A stretch of 64,000 nucleotides of DNA. Origin: Hofstenia miamia. Lineage: Eukaryota; Xenacoelomorpha; Acoela. Below are positions 33,978-46,769 of the stretch, piece after piece. A program made the position numbers and the translations under genes. The notes below the pieces were generated by a model. It worked only from the letters and a program-made list of their open reading frames with translations. It was not told the DNA's origin and made no database searches. The DNA is taken from positions 816,452-880,451 of the forward strand of contig SCFE01000107.1 in assembly GCA_004352715.1 (NCBI GenBank), given 5' to 3'. How positions within the stretch are numbered: the first letter of the stretch is position 1; each line of letters begins with the position of its first letter.

Positions 33978-36900
33978 ATGATTTGCTTACTCCTTGCAAT
34001 GACTTCTGCACAGGCAATTCATCAAGGTAACTACCTAAATACAAAGGCAATAGATTTTAAATCTATCTGGTCAAATAAGTGTCCAAATCGTGGATTGAGT
34101 TTTTCAAAAGAAGTAGTTAGTAATGGACATTGTGCATTGCTTTGTCTCCGATATCCTCAATGCAAAAGTTTCTGCTTTATGAGTGTTATTAACCATTGCT
34201 ATACTTATGTAGAAGATATTTACACGGATGCAGGCTATTCTTCAATTAGCAACATCACAAATAGAAATCGCATTCAATATTTTGGAATGCCAAGGGATGA
34301 AGCACCACAGGTAAACTAAATTTTTGATTTATTGAAATAGTGAAATTTTGTATAATAATTTAACTTTTTCGGCGCCATAGGCGACAAGTCGACGTCAAAA
34401 TATACCGCTATGACCGCCATAGGCGACTTTAGTCGACACAGTTCACTAGTCAGTTATTGTTAGTGTTTTTGAGGGAATTCCCTCTATGTGGCGAGTGACT
34501 AATGTTACTATTTTAAGTATAATGGGATCTACTTCCATTGTAAACATTCCCGCGGTGTCTGCAAGTTATAACGTTATGTGGCGCCGAAAGAGTTAAACAG
34601 TACTTACTACGATTGATATATTGTATTAGCCTACCCAGACTTATGATGGAATTATTTTTACTACTTATCTAGCGATAAAGCCACGTTTGATCTCGTTCTC
34701 ATTAAGGCATGCCTTTGAACGAATCATCCAACACCGGTGCCTTCGGCCCCTCAATGGGTTTGAGAGATTCATCTATATGTAAAGAATCAGTAAAATTTCT
34801 GTGTTGCTCCTATGAGCTCTAAGCCTTAGATTTATATGAACATTGGGTATGATGAGTACTTAAATCAAAATATTTAAGCAAAAAAAATTTTTAGGGAATC
34901 CCGCAAACTTCAATTTCTTTTCATCTGCGATTCATCTCTATATGCAGCGTCTTTTTCAGAAAGATACTGAATTGCTAATCACCTACTTCAAATACGCATT
35001 TAAATTGTAATCATTTCGGTGCCCATAAATGCGCACCACGAGCTCGGACTTTGTGTACGGGGCATCTGAATGAAACTTGGACTGTCTACCTACAGAAAAT
35101 ATAAAATTTGCTGTTAGTTGTTGTTATCATGATCATTATACCGCATTACTATCTGACCTTTAAGTTTAAGTGTAGAAGTATTTAAAGTATTTTCTTAAGA
35201 CATCAGGATTTTTTATTGTAATATAGTTGATTATTTTGTCACAAATTTTTACCACTTACTCATAGATGGGGCCAAATCCTCAATTTCCAACATTCCTGAG
35301 AGGCTTGAAGAAAAATGTTAGAAAATGTAGACAAAATGGTTTGTGACTATAAGCATACCTTAGGCAGTTTGCGGTTAATCTGTTAAGCTAAGCAGAAGTT
35401 AAGTCTACAATATTTATTATAATATTGCATAATCAGTATCCTGTACACCATTATATTTTGGCGGCGGCGTAAAATAAAAATATCTTAGTAGCACTCGCAC
35501 CACATTTAAAAAACTAGTGAAAAATTGAAATATTGCTTTATTCTACAAATTACATAAAATTGAATTCCAAGAAAGAGTTGATATTTAAACATCGTCACAG
35601 ATATACCGGTACTGGACTTTAGGTATTTAAAAGCAATCTAGCTGGCAAAATGGCATTTTTGGGGCCTATTTTTCAATGGTCTCAAAAATGTCATGACTGA
35701 GAATCTCAGTCTGAGATGGCCCCGTCAGAAAATCTTGGGTACGCCCCTGATATTAGGGAATTGAGTTTTTCACAACAAACCTACTCAACATGGAAGGAGG
35801 GGAGGTTGATTTTTTCACCACTTAAATGACTCATTGCTCAAAACGTTATGTCTTTTTCTAATCTATTTGGGGTCACAACCACTAAAATTTTTTTCTAGGT
35901 ATCTAGAAATTTTGTGTATATTATTGATTCTCAACTGGAGTATGACGTTCCATTTCTTGCAAGAACTTGTGGTTAGTGTGAAAAAAGTAAGCAAAATATG
36001 CAAGAAAATGATATTTGATAAGTTATAAATGGATTATACTGAATTCCATAATTTCTATTATCTATTAATATCAAAATAATTTTTTCAAAAATATCTTCAA
36101 ATTTTGAGATTTGCTAATGTCATCAAAAATAGTGATTGAACAAAATTTCTGACCATTCAAATATGATACATTTATCAAATTCACAGTGAATTATGATGAT
36201 GGCGACACTGAGCCAGAGATTTTATTGTCAAATGGCCGCGTTTTTCTTCACAAAATACTTGAAAGTTTGAGTGTCATTTTAACTTTTTGAATGCACAACG
36301 GGGATGAATCAGCTTTGGCGTGATGTCGTGGATTAATTGTAAGTAGTATGATGACACTTGTTCATTTAAACATTTACTTTTATAAGGGAGCTTTTTTTCA
36401 AAAGTAACTGAAATATCATCACCAACAAAGTTTATTAATATTTAATTGTTCATCTCATGATACAATGCAAAACTTCATAATGCAGAAAAAACAGAAAATG
36501 TCATAACCATAATATATGAGGGTTGTTTAAATTTGGAAAATATTTCCCATTACACAAACAAACCACACAATAAATGTCTGCAATTTTTTTGAAGAAATTT
36601 AAATTTGCTTACTATTCTCATGGCGTATATATTTTTAAGCTAAAATTGGCTAAAAACGGGGACTCCCCATATGCAAATGAACAATGTTTTCTGGTTTTTA
36701 GCCTAATTGACAATAATTTTAGAAAATGACATCACAGGTCGATAATGTAAAGCACTTTTGATTCGCATTGGAGCTATATTTTAGATGACATTAGCATAAT
36801 TTAGTAAATTTTTTTTTCAATTGTGTTATCAAATTCCAACAAAAATAACTTGTAATTGCCCTACTGATTTTTTTGATTTAGATCTCATTATTTTTTTTGT

Positions 36901-37801
36901 ATTGATTGGATATTTTAAACAAAATTAAAAAAATTCATTAATTCTAACTTGATATCTGGTGGGAAAATTAAAAACGGTAGCGACTAACCGGACCAAATAG
37001 CGACTGGTACTAAGCAAAGAAAGAGTATTTTAAGATAAATTAATGAAAGAAATATGAGACTTCTATGATAAATTATTACAAATAATGGTAAATCAGTTGC
37101 GCCATATCTAAAAGGAATTTCAACATTGGTCTATAAATAGCAGTACTAACATAGTACCGATAATAAAGGCGCTAACTCTATGTACGGAGCAAAAGAATTA
37201 CAATTTGTAAGAGATCATTGATAATCACTCATAAGTAATTAATACCTAGAAATTGATTATAAGAAATTTAGAGAGGGAATCATCAATAAATATAAATAAA
37301 AATGTTCAAGAATAGACTTAAAGCTTGTCAAGAAATTTGAATCATTTTAATTCATTTTAATTCAACACCAATAAACAGGAAAATGTAACTGGTTTGTTCA
37401 TAAAAGGAATGCGATTTGGCAATTCCAATACATGCTCTATCTCCCAGTGAAATAGCTTGATTTAAACCAGTAGACTTAGTCAACCAATTCAAATTTAATA
37501 ATGTTTCATTTACATCACTGAAACTATATAAAATTCTATTAAAAAATTCCGAATGTGAGATTGCTTATTCTGAATTTGAAATAGACTATTCCTAAATTGA
37601 TGTTGCAAAGGAATACATTTTCAAAATGCTAGAATGCTGAGAGTTAAATTTTTTCAATTGAACTGATCGATTCAAAATTTAGAAATGTAATCTAGACAAT
37701 GTGTGAACTGGGATCATAACTTTCAAAGATTTATATAGAATTTTTAGCAAACCATTGAAAATCCTGTTCTACATGCTTTAGCTTTAATTTAATTCCCAAG
37801 T

Positions 37802-37850
<49 letters not shown>

Positions 37851-40800
37851 GGTGTACATGTACAAGGATACTTGAGCCAATTGCTCTCATATGAAACCAA
37901 CCATATCATTTTGAATAATTCCGACTTAACAGACCTTGTGCATATTTGAGAATAAATGCAGTTGTTGAGAAGCTCCACCCTTGATATAAGATAAGATTTC
38001 TATAAATGGAAATGGCAATACAAATATTCACAATAAAATTTTTAGTGTGTTTCTGGAAATTTCGTCTCCTCAAGCGATGGGATTCTTTACAATTGTAGCA
38101 TTACTGAGGATAAAAAAGGTATTTATTCTGCTTTCACTAAATTATTAATATAAAAATAACTGAGTTGGAATGTTGCATAAATTTTTGATCCAATTCCCGT
38201 GTCACAAAGCGATATTTTTAATATCCTCGACCTACGACCACAAGAATGACTCGATTCTATTCTACCCGCAATCAATGTTTTGTTGTATATTGACAATAAT
38301 ATTTTATTTATAATAGGGTTTTGCTATTCTTCTTTCCAATTACACAATTTACGATATTTTTTAACCTTTGCACAGAATTGCTTGTTAAGCTTAATGATTA
38401 GTCAAAATTGAGGCTTTATTAAGTTATTTCTAAAATATCTGGCGCCTTTGATAAGTATAAGCTTGGAATAGTTAATAACGTTATTTGATATAATAGATTT
38501 TCTTAATTTTCGGAACGTACTATCAGCGTAGCGTTAGCTAATTTTTTTTGGAGAAACCACAGTGTGTATTGGAATTAAGCTTGAATTGAAAATCAATTCT
38601 CCAAAACTTTATTGAAAGCAAATGTATCCTCTTTTGAACAATTGTGTAATATTAGCCAGAGTTTAACGTAATACCGCAGTTAAAAAGACAAGTTTTTTAA
38701 AGGACTTCTCCTTATTAAAGAAAGATTGAAAATGAATGGGCAATGGGTTAAGAAATCTGTGCTGACAATAAGTCTTTTGATTTCAAAACTGGCATTGCCA
38801 ACTTTTTAGTAAGTGTTAGAGTGATCCCAAAAGGCACTCATATCTATAGTTATGTAGTTATTTCCTGGGGCAACAAACATTTTAATATCGAACTAGCAGG
38901 CTTTTCAGGCTTTTTGCCGTGACATGCTAAAACAGTAAATTACAATGTAGTTTTGAATTACATATTCTAATATACTGATCTAGGAAAGATTGATTAACAT
39001 ATAACTAGAAAAATCCACTGAAGACCTATGTGGGATACCCCATACTCCATTTGTTTTCTAGAAGACAATTGCTGTGCAATCATTTGGAAAAACAATACTG
39101 ATGAGTAAAAGCATATTTAAGTGACTTTTTATAAAAAATAAGTAAATGTCACAAAATGGTTTAGTTAATGTGAATAGTCTTTGAGCAATAGTGCATTCAA
39201 TGTTTCATGGGGTTAGATATGATCTAAAATCGGCGAATCTCTAAGCTCAAAAATATCAATAATGTCCAGTTTGTAATAAAAAAATATCATATATTGAACG
39301 ATAGACGATTTACACTAACATGAATATGTTTCAAAAACAACCTGTCCAAGGTAGAGGATTACTTACAAAATGAAATACTAATAAGACAGTCAAGAAGCAG
39401 CTTCCTAGAAGCCGTTTTAATCACTACCATTAATACCAACTAGTCAGCCTATTATATGTACTTTTTTATTATTATGACCATTAAATGCAGTACTGAAATA
39501 AGGTTTTAAAGTTTTTGTGGTTTTGCAATCTAGGAATAGCATGCCAGGTGACCAACTTACTCCTAATATGTTTATGGATGAACATGCTTAGATTGCTGTG
39601 CAGTCTTATTATAATATTTTGACAATAAAATATATCATTATTTGAACCACGTAATTTACATATAAGCTATTAGACTAACCGAAATAACATAACTTTGAAA
39701 AAAGCCCTAGATGTATTATTATGGTAAAATATTTTCAAAAATTAGTAACCCGGGTTGTTAAGTGTGTTTCTTACATAAATATTTTGAGTTTTGTGCCCTT
39801 CTGTATATAAATATCTTGCAAAGATGGACCTAGTAAACATTTTTGACTTTTGTATTGATCAGAGATAATAGTTAGTGCTCTGTGGTTTTATGACATTGCG
39901 TTCGGTTTCGGTTAATTTTAGGTAACTACTATTGCTATTAGAAAACTTTAAACAAGGGTGCATACCTTCTAAAATTATATTTTCATAACACTAAATGAAG
40001 TTGTTAATTAAGAAAAACCCAATTACACTTTAAATTGCCAACAATTTTGGTGTTTGCTCCAAGAATACTGTATAGTTGTTTGGAAATAACATTTTAGGAA
40101 ATTACGTTTGGCAAGAATCGAAAACTCAGTTTTCATTTTTTTTATTTGGTTCAGTTTCGGTTTTGAGTGAAAACCGCGGTCCCAGGTTTTTGAGTAATCT
40201 GCTGAGCCCAAATTATAGTAGTTGAGTATTGACAGGACTGAAATTTTTAGTCTCAGGCCCATTTGTGCCAATGAATGTGGTCGCATTCCTATCCCACCAG
40301 TCTCATGAAATATTTCGATTCCATCGTCCCGTGTGGTTCCGCGCCATAAATAGCATTTTGTCCAAAAATAAAAAAATTCGGAAAAAATCTGAAATATGCT
40401 AGCAAATTTCAAAGACAGAATTCCAAAGAGCCAAGAAATGCAAGTTAATCAATTACCACAGGCCGACACATTAAATTATATGCTTAGCGATTATAGTTTT
40501 TATTTTAACTGAAACTAATTTCATGCATCAATAACATGAATTTGGGTGTGATTTAGTATGTAGACATTTTAAATAGATTCGTGTTATAAGCCATTGTCAA
40601 ATTAGAATGTTCTAAGTCCGATAAGGTTGATCTGCATGAGACCATTACTACCAGCTAACATCAGGCTATTTATAAGTATTTATATCATTAATGATCCTGA
40701 AGTACACTACTGGAACAGGTTTTTAGAGTTTTATGGTTTTGTTAATAATTTTATTGAGAAAATTCTTGCACAGACAAAAATCAATTCATTGTAGGTGTTT

Positions 40801-41108
40801 GAACAAACTTTTTTGTATTTGATATAAAAAGAAAATTTGCCTATAATTGACAGGTGGTTTTGCAATAACCACATTTTTGGTAACAATTTAAATGAGTCAG
40901 ACTCAAGAGACATAGTAATAATGTGTTTCATTAAGAAATTTTAGTGGATTGTGTTTGGTCTGAATGGAGTCCTTTTGCAAGATGTGGTGTGTTTGATAGA
41001 AGAACTCATAGATATCGTCAAATTCTTCATAAAGAAGTTCATCAAGGAAAGCAATGCACTGAAGTATCTGTAGAAACCCAAGGATGCCATGATTGGTTCT
41101 ACGAATAA
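33978..41108 (+). CDS. Small secreted protein: signal peptide, PAN/apple-like domain, TSP1 repeat
   Basis: There are three exons: 33978-34310, 35266-35338 and 40945-41108, spliced in phase (0, then 1) at GTAAAC and GTTTGT donors and AG acceptors, for 189 residues. Residues 1-13 are a signal peptide (MICLLLAMTSAQA). Residues 35-74 hold six cysteines (35, 52, 56, 62, 66, 74), including CALLCLRYPQCKSFCF, a PAN/apple-like pattern for binding proteins or sugars. N92 is an N-glycosylation site (NIT). Exon 2 is a 24-residue basic linker. Exon 3 is a thrombospondin type 1 repeat: CVWSEWSPFARC, a basic RYRQ strand, then two more cysteines ending QGCHDWFYE. The WSEW could be C-mannosylated. It has no membrane anchor, so it is likely extracellular. 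The weak GTTTGT donor is the least certain point. The gene converges on the GTPase gene, stop codons 824 bases apart. Family role unknown. Confidence 0.7.
34364..34592. mobile_element. piggyBac-like MITE in intron 1 of the PAN-TSP1 gene
   Basis: TTAA at 34360-34363 and 34593-34596 flank inverted ends CTTTTTCGGCGCCATAGG and (reverse complement) CTCTTTCGGCGCCACATA. A TTAA duplication with CG-rich ends starting in a CTTT-like string is the piggyBac pattern. It is 229 bases with no coding capacity, so it must have been mobilised in trans. The interior holds further CATAGGCGAC copies. Confidence 0.65.
35690..35749 (-). mobile_element. hAT MITE end fragment (same family as 48976-49198)
   Basis: The reverse complement reads CAGGGGCGTACCCAAG, then ATTTTCTGACGGGG and CATCTCAG. 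This nearly repeats the left end of the 48976 element (CAGGGACGTATGCAGG, ATTTTCTGACGGGG, CATCTCAG). No opposite end was found. Confidence 0.55.
37805..37850. repeat. (TA)n microsatellite
   Basis: About 46 bases of TA repeat. Confidence 0.95.
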
Positions 41109-41188
41109 AATTTCAAAATCTGTTCATTTAGTTGTTTTTTTGAAAATTAGAAGTATTTAAATTCTCACATTTAATTATGCAGTTATGT

Positions 41189-41194
41189 AATAAA
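41189..41194 (+). promoter_or_regulatory. Probable poly(A) signal of the PAN-TSP1 gene
   Basis: AATAAA 81 bases after the stop codon. Another AATAAA lies near 41243, and one overlaps the stop itself. Confidence 0.5.
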
Positions 41195-41258
41195 TTTATT
41201 TGAATGTTCTAAATGTATGAATTTCATTACTGATTAACTTCTAAATAAAAAGAGGCTA

Positions 41259-41261
<3 letters not shown>

Positions 41262-41300
<39 letters not shown>
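41262..41300. repeat. (TA)n microsatellite
   Basis: About 39 bases of TA repeat between two convergent genes. Confidence 0.95.
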
Positions 41301-41303
<3 letters not shown>

Positions 41304-41931
41304 CTAAATTTAGTGTGCAACGATATTGTATATATTTTGACATAAAACTCTTATATTAATATCTATGTAGTTCTCTAAATACTTGCGTGAATGCACTTGA
41401 TGAAAACAATAGGTTCGCATCCGTAAAAAAATTGAATATTGTTGAATCCAATTTATCATACTTTGCTGGAATTGTGAGAATCCTTCTCACTGTGTCAACA
41501 ATTTGGATTCCATTGTAAAATCGACCATAATATTTTTCAAAGAAAAATGAATTAAAAAGAATTCTATGAATTTCTTAACATTCCAAGAACGGGTTCGCAC
41601 GAACCCATGTGAACCCACTGAAGCCAATCACTGGATATGAATATTATGGAATTTCAGTATTATTGGGCAAAAGTACAACCATTAAGTTTTATTGAATAAA
41701 TTGTAAAACCATTGATTAGATCCATACTACAACATTTATTAACCAATTTTGAATCAACTTCTGAAATATTTTTTTACTGAACCATTATCCAATAATGAAT
41801 TTTTCTGCTTTAACAGTAAATTCATTTAGCTTTATAAAAGTTATATGTTTTTTATCTAGTATCTATTAATATAAAAACACATAATTAAACCTATAAATAA
41901 GGCAAAGATTCAAGCTATGTACAACTGAGTT
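41301..41931. other. Intergenic region between convergent genes
   Basis: A minus-strand AATAAA (41688-41693 as TTTATT) lies about 240 bases beyond the GTPase stop and may be its poly(A) signal. Nothing else is recognised. Confidence 0.4.
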
Positions 41932-44900
41932 TTAAATGATGAAGCATGGCTTAGGCTTCTTCTTTCTAGGGGTTTTTGGTTCTATGCATAATCTTGCGGC
42001 AGCGTCAAATAAGGGTACAACGTTATGTCCTGCCAAAGCGGAAACTTCGTAAAATGCTTGCGCTTTAATTTCTCTGCGTAGATCGTGTCCCTAAAATATA
42101 AACAATGATGATGAAAATTTTAAATATAAACATTTTACAAAATTATCACTAATATTATTGCGACAAGTAATGGATATAAACCAGACCCATGGACCCAGTG
42201 TTAAGCAATCATTAGCGAAAAGGTATTAGCAAATTTTGAATTTTAAGAAAACTATAATAAAATTTTCTATAAAAATTCGACTTTAGACATACACTGCACT
42301 ATGAACATTACAATGTATAGCAAATAAGGTCCTTCTCATGTTTGAACCATGATTAATTTTTTTAAGTGTTATCAACGCAAAGTGATGTAGAAAAAAATTT
42401 AGATGATTCAATTTTAGCAAAAAAGTTAGAAAAAATTCTTATAACTATACGTAGTGGTCCAACTAGTTTCAGAAAAAATATGGAAATATAGAATAATTTT
42501 TCTTCTACCCTACAAATTATCTTTTTTGTTTTTACGAAAACAGAGTTTTGCAGTTCCCTCAATTAGATTAAATTGTATTTAGTATATGATAAGCTTAGCA
42601 AGTATAAACTATATTTTTATAATCTCAGAGTATACATGTAATTATATATAACTATATATTTTTCTAATAAAATTATATTGCATTATATATATTTTTTTAA
42701 AATAGTATACTAATTTTTAAACTGTAATATTTTATTGTAATAATAAAATTAATAATAATTATTATTGTGCTATTCTATATTGGCAAGAAACTAACTTCAA
42801 TTATTTATTAAAATAAGCTAGTTAAATATATGCTATAAAGACAGAACCTAACTTTTCTTTAAAATTTTGATTGCTTACTGCATGCATGCATTATATATTT
42901 ACTGAACGCGTTTTTGTGTATATAACTCAGATATCGTATACTGTTGGGATACAACTATATACAATGATTATAATATTATATATAATTATATTTTGCAGGC
43001 TATGTAATTGCAAGAAAGAGGAAAATTATGCTAGGATTGACAAAAACAATTTTAGCACTAAATTAATAAGGGCTTCAACCTGATAACATACTGACATGGA
43101 CTTTGTGATCATTACCTTTTCAATATATTTGTTGGAAATTACTTACTTCACGCGTAGATATTAGATCTGCTTCTGTACTGCTATCTCTGTTATCTCGTAG
43201 ATCGGATTTAGTTGCGACTAAACATATGGGAACGTAGGGGCAATAATGTTTTACTTCTGGAATCCATTTCTGAACGATGTTATCGTATGAAACTCTATCA
43301 GCAACGGAGTAACACACTAGAAATATGTCCTAAATACATGATTACAATTAGCACATATCCAAACACTAGGTTTCTATTAAAAAAACACTGCTTAATCTTC
43401 ATTCTTCTACGCATTTTTCAAAATTTGTGGTAGGTTTCCCAAAAAATATTTAAACGCTTATAACTCACGAACTATTGAAGATATTTAAAATCTGAAACCA
43501 CCATGAGATATAGATTTGTCACCCCTCTCTTCGTACGCACAGTGAACATGGTTCACACAGTTCAAAAAGCAAAAATTTTTAGTGTTGTTGTTGTTCCCAT
43601 GGGCATTAGACCAAGTACCAATATCTTCCGGTTACCTATTAGACATGTTGACAGGCTAATTGAACCGTTTTATTACCGGTCTAATTAGCAGGCTTACTCA
43701 AAATATTATCTGTTAAAGGATTATGTTAATAAACTTTGAGTAAATAGGGCGTCCAATAACCTATCTAAAGCAGCAAATTATTTCTTCGATAACTTTTTAG
43801 TATAATGTTTTGCTATAGCTGACGCATACATGAGATACGTTTTTTCACATTTTTAACGCAAAATTTCGGTTATTGAAACTAAAAATTTGCAGATCTAAAT
43901 TCACAAGATCGCAAAAATCGCATTTTTTAAAATAAAAACATATACAGGACAGCGTACTATTACTAGTTAATAAAAACATCTATAAGAAATGTTCCAGCTT
44001 GGTATTGTTTCTGACGCTTTTTAACCGTTACCATGCCAGTTAAAGGTTTTTTCCGAATATCCATATGCANTTAAAGGATTATGTTAATAAACCTATCTAA
44101 AGCAGCAAATTATTTCTTCGATAACTTTTTAGTATAATGTTTTGCTATAGCTGACGCATACATGAGATACGTTTTTTCACATTTTTAACGCAAAATTTCG
44201 GTTATTGAAACTAAAAATTTGCAGATCTAAATTCACAAGATCGCAAAAATCGCATTTTTTAAAATAAAAACATATACAGGACAGCGTACTATTACTAGTT
44301 AATAAAAACATCTATAAGAAATGTTCCAGCTTGGTATTGTTTCTGACGCTTTTTAACCGTTACCATGCCAGTTAAAGGTTTTTTCCGAATATCCATATGC
44401 ACACTCTTTGGAACATAAACGATCTATGATCCAAAAAGTGCGTAAGACAAATTCAATCACAACTGTTTACGCAATTAAAGTTTTTGATCAAACAGAAATT
44501 CAATGTCAGCTCGAATAAAATATCAAAATGCAAGACATGAAAAACTTTTTATTATTCAGACAATATCTACGTGATATCAAGACAAACTTACTGTGTCTGG
44601 ATAGCCTACTGATCGCATTCGCATATAGTCATCTTGACCTGCAGTATCCCACAACGACAAACTGATCCTTTGACCATCGATAATGGTATTAACAGCATAG
44701 TTATCAAACCTAAACTTACATTAAGTAAGTACTTATGTTTAGGTATTTTATTGTAAAGTATTTGAATTTTTCCGATTATTGACTTCGTTCGGAAATTTGT
44801 TTAATATCGAAAAATGCACAGTTCATATTCTCCGGGGAAGCTTCTTACTTTTACAATAAAAATTATATTTAATAGGACAAAGATTTGAATGATAGTTCAA

Positions 44901-46504
44901 GAATTTGAATGTGTAGTTATAGAAACATAAGCCATAGCCCGAATCCGACCCTACCCGAAACTTAGATTGTAATTTCCAATTCACACGACTTTGATCAATA
45001 TTCCGATAAGGTAAACATAGCCATTAATTTCTATTACTTAACGTCTTAGATCTTTCTCAAATGGAGTGGTGGATAACATGCGTATCTTTTTATCAATCAA
45101 TCTAAGCTTTGTATCCGCGTTTAATCGGGTCTCCGATGTCACTATCTAATCTTAATGTGCAGAAAATTTTGTACGATAGAAAAGGATTTCAATAATTTTG
45201 CTTAATGAACATTTTTGGTGCTGCACGTATCCTATGTAGTAGTGAAAAATGGAAGACAACAATCAGTCGTGATTTGGCTGAGTCTTATTGGTAGCCACTT
45301 AGCCGACCACAGCTATAGTCAAGGCTAAGAGCTGTAACCACGCATGACTAAACTACATTCAAAATTCTAAACGTCCTTCAATGGGACATTCCTGGATTTT
45401 ACTTAAGAATTGTTGAAAATCTTTGTATAATTGGTAGAATCAGTGATTAAAGATGAAGCCAATTCATTTTTCAGAATTTTATCAATTTGAATCAATATTT
45501 TATGCACTAATGATGAATGCTGCGTAATCCAGGATGTCTGAAAATGTACTTTTTCTATTAAAATCGATAGAAAGTAAATAAAATTCATAAGACGAAAATT
45601 TTGATTGGCTCCATATATAACAGATTCTTTTTAATCAAACAATATTCTTACAAATATATGAATAGTGAGGCCGAGCAGCCCAGACTTCCCTACAACATTC
45701 TAAGATGTTGTACATACGTAGATGCATACATACGTGTGACTATGCATTCTTGCTGAACATGGGGTCAAATGATCTGGGCTATTACCAAATCGACCCATCA
45801 CTATCATGACCAATGACTCATGTGAACCATGCTTTTAAAATCCTGAATTGACCCATCGCTTCATGTGACACCTAGCTCTTAACTACATTTCACTTTGAAA
45901 ATAATGCAGCAATAAAACTAATATTTAAACAAGGTTGTTCTTGTATACTTGATACGTTTTATATCATCGATTTTGTAAATATATGTATGGCTAATACAAA
46001 CTTCCATTCTTTATTCAATAAAGGTTTTTCAAAAATAAAAATTATAAAATCTAGGAAATTCTGAACCACACTCTATATCTGTATATATTTGGGTAAAAAC
46101 TGTAGCAAAACTGCATGCACAATTTATTTGAAATATGTAGCGCCAGATATAAACTGAAAACTTAATATCAAATATATATATATATATATANNNNNNNNNN
46201 NNNNNNNNNNNNNNNNNNNNNNNNNNNNNNNNNNNNNNNNNNNNNNNNNNNNNNNNNNNNNNNNNNNNNNNNNNNNNNNNNNNNNNNNNNNNNNNNNNNN
46301 NNNNNNNNNNNNNNNNNNNNNNNNNNNNNNNNNNNNNNNNNNNNNNNNNNNNNNNNNNNNNNNNNNNNNNNNNNNNNNNNTATATATATATATACATGTA
46401 TGTATAAATACAATTAAATAAAGCATACTCACACTGTTGCAACGTATTCTGCAGGAAATCTATTCTGAGCGTATGTTGTCAATAAGCATGTCTTCCCAAC
46501 AGTG
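41932..46504 (-). CDS. Rho-family small GTPase, Rac/Cdc42-like (first exon not found)
   Basis: Four minus-strand exons are readable: 46433-46504, 44592-44709, 43147-43329 and 41932-42090. All have good GT/AG sites (GTGAGT, GTAAGT, GTAAGT donors) and agree in phase. They give the P-loop end TVGKTCLLTTY, switch I AEYVATVFDNYA with the effector threonine, switch II LWDTAGQDDYMRMRS with the catalytic glutamine, WIPEVKHYCP, base-binding TKSDLRD, VSAL, and a tail PRKKKPKPCFII with a CAAX box. The product should be a membrane-bound GTP switch for actin control. It is Rac/Cdc42-like in switch II and intron positions, but divergent elsewhere; the insert after the TKSD motif is Rho-type in length. The first exon (beta1 and the start of the P-loop) is not visible to 64000. 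If it lies beyond 51.6 kb, the nested hAT stack sits in intron 1. Confidence 0.85.
43713..44400. repeat. Near-exact direct duplication joined by a single N
   Basis: The sequence from TTAAAGGATTATG to CCGAATATCCATATGCA occurs twice, at about 43713-44069 and 44071-44399, separated by one N at 44070. The copies look identical except for about 25 bases (TTTGAGTAAATAGGGCGTCC and a few more) missing from the second. It lies in the intron between the third and fourth readable GTPase exons (the second and third in transcript order). A single N at the junction suggests an unmerged haplotype or contig overlap rather than real duplication. Confidence 0.8.
44940..45160 (+). repeat. Copy 1 of a dispersed repeat
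   Basis: It shares an ordered set of strings with 59075-59330: TATTACTTAACG, CTTTCTCAAAT..AGTGGTG, then TTTTTATCAATC-like and CTTTGTA. The copies are clearly diverged, so the family is old. Class unknown; a SINE or MITE is possible. Confidence 0.45.
46172..46394. repeat. (TA)n microsatellite with scaffold gap
   Basis: TA repeat on both sides of 190 unknown bases (46191-46380), next to the donor of the first readable GTPase exon. Confidence 0.95.
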
Positions 46505-46769
46505 CTAAAAATTACACATAAACGTCCTTTGGATTGGCGTGTACATGTATATTTATCATGGAAGTGTGAGAATTCTTCATATTATGCTAGGGGTCCCTTA
46601 ATAAGCGAATTTCATAAAAAAAACTCATTAATACGATTATAAGACCTTTATCAAAATCTTTTGAGAAATTGAGGAAATTGGCAAAAAAAAAATTTCATAG
46701 TTTGGAACGTATGTATTAGAGATAATTCTGTTCTATTGAATAAGATTATTAGCCATCGTAGTCTAAGAA

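Larger units (their letters stand above)
35339..40944 (+). other. Intron 2 of the PAN-TSP1 gene
   Basis: About 5.6 kb of AT-rich DNA. It contains a hAT end fragment (35690-35749) and a (TA)n run (37805-37850). No other coding signal is supported. Short open frames at 35834-36028 and 40023-40412 show no motif. Confidence 0.5.
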
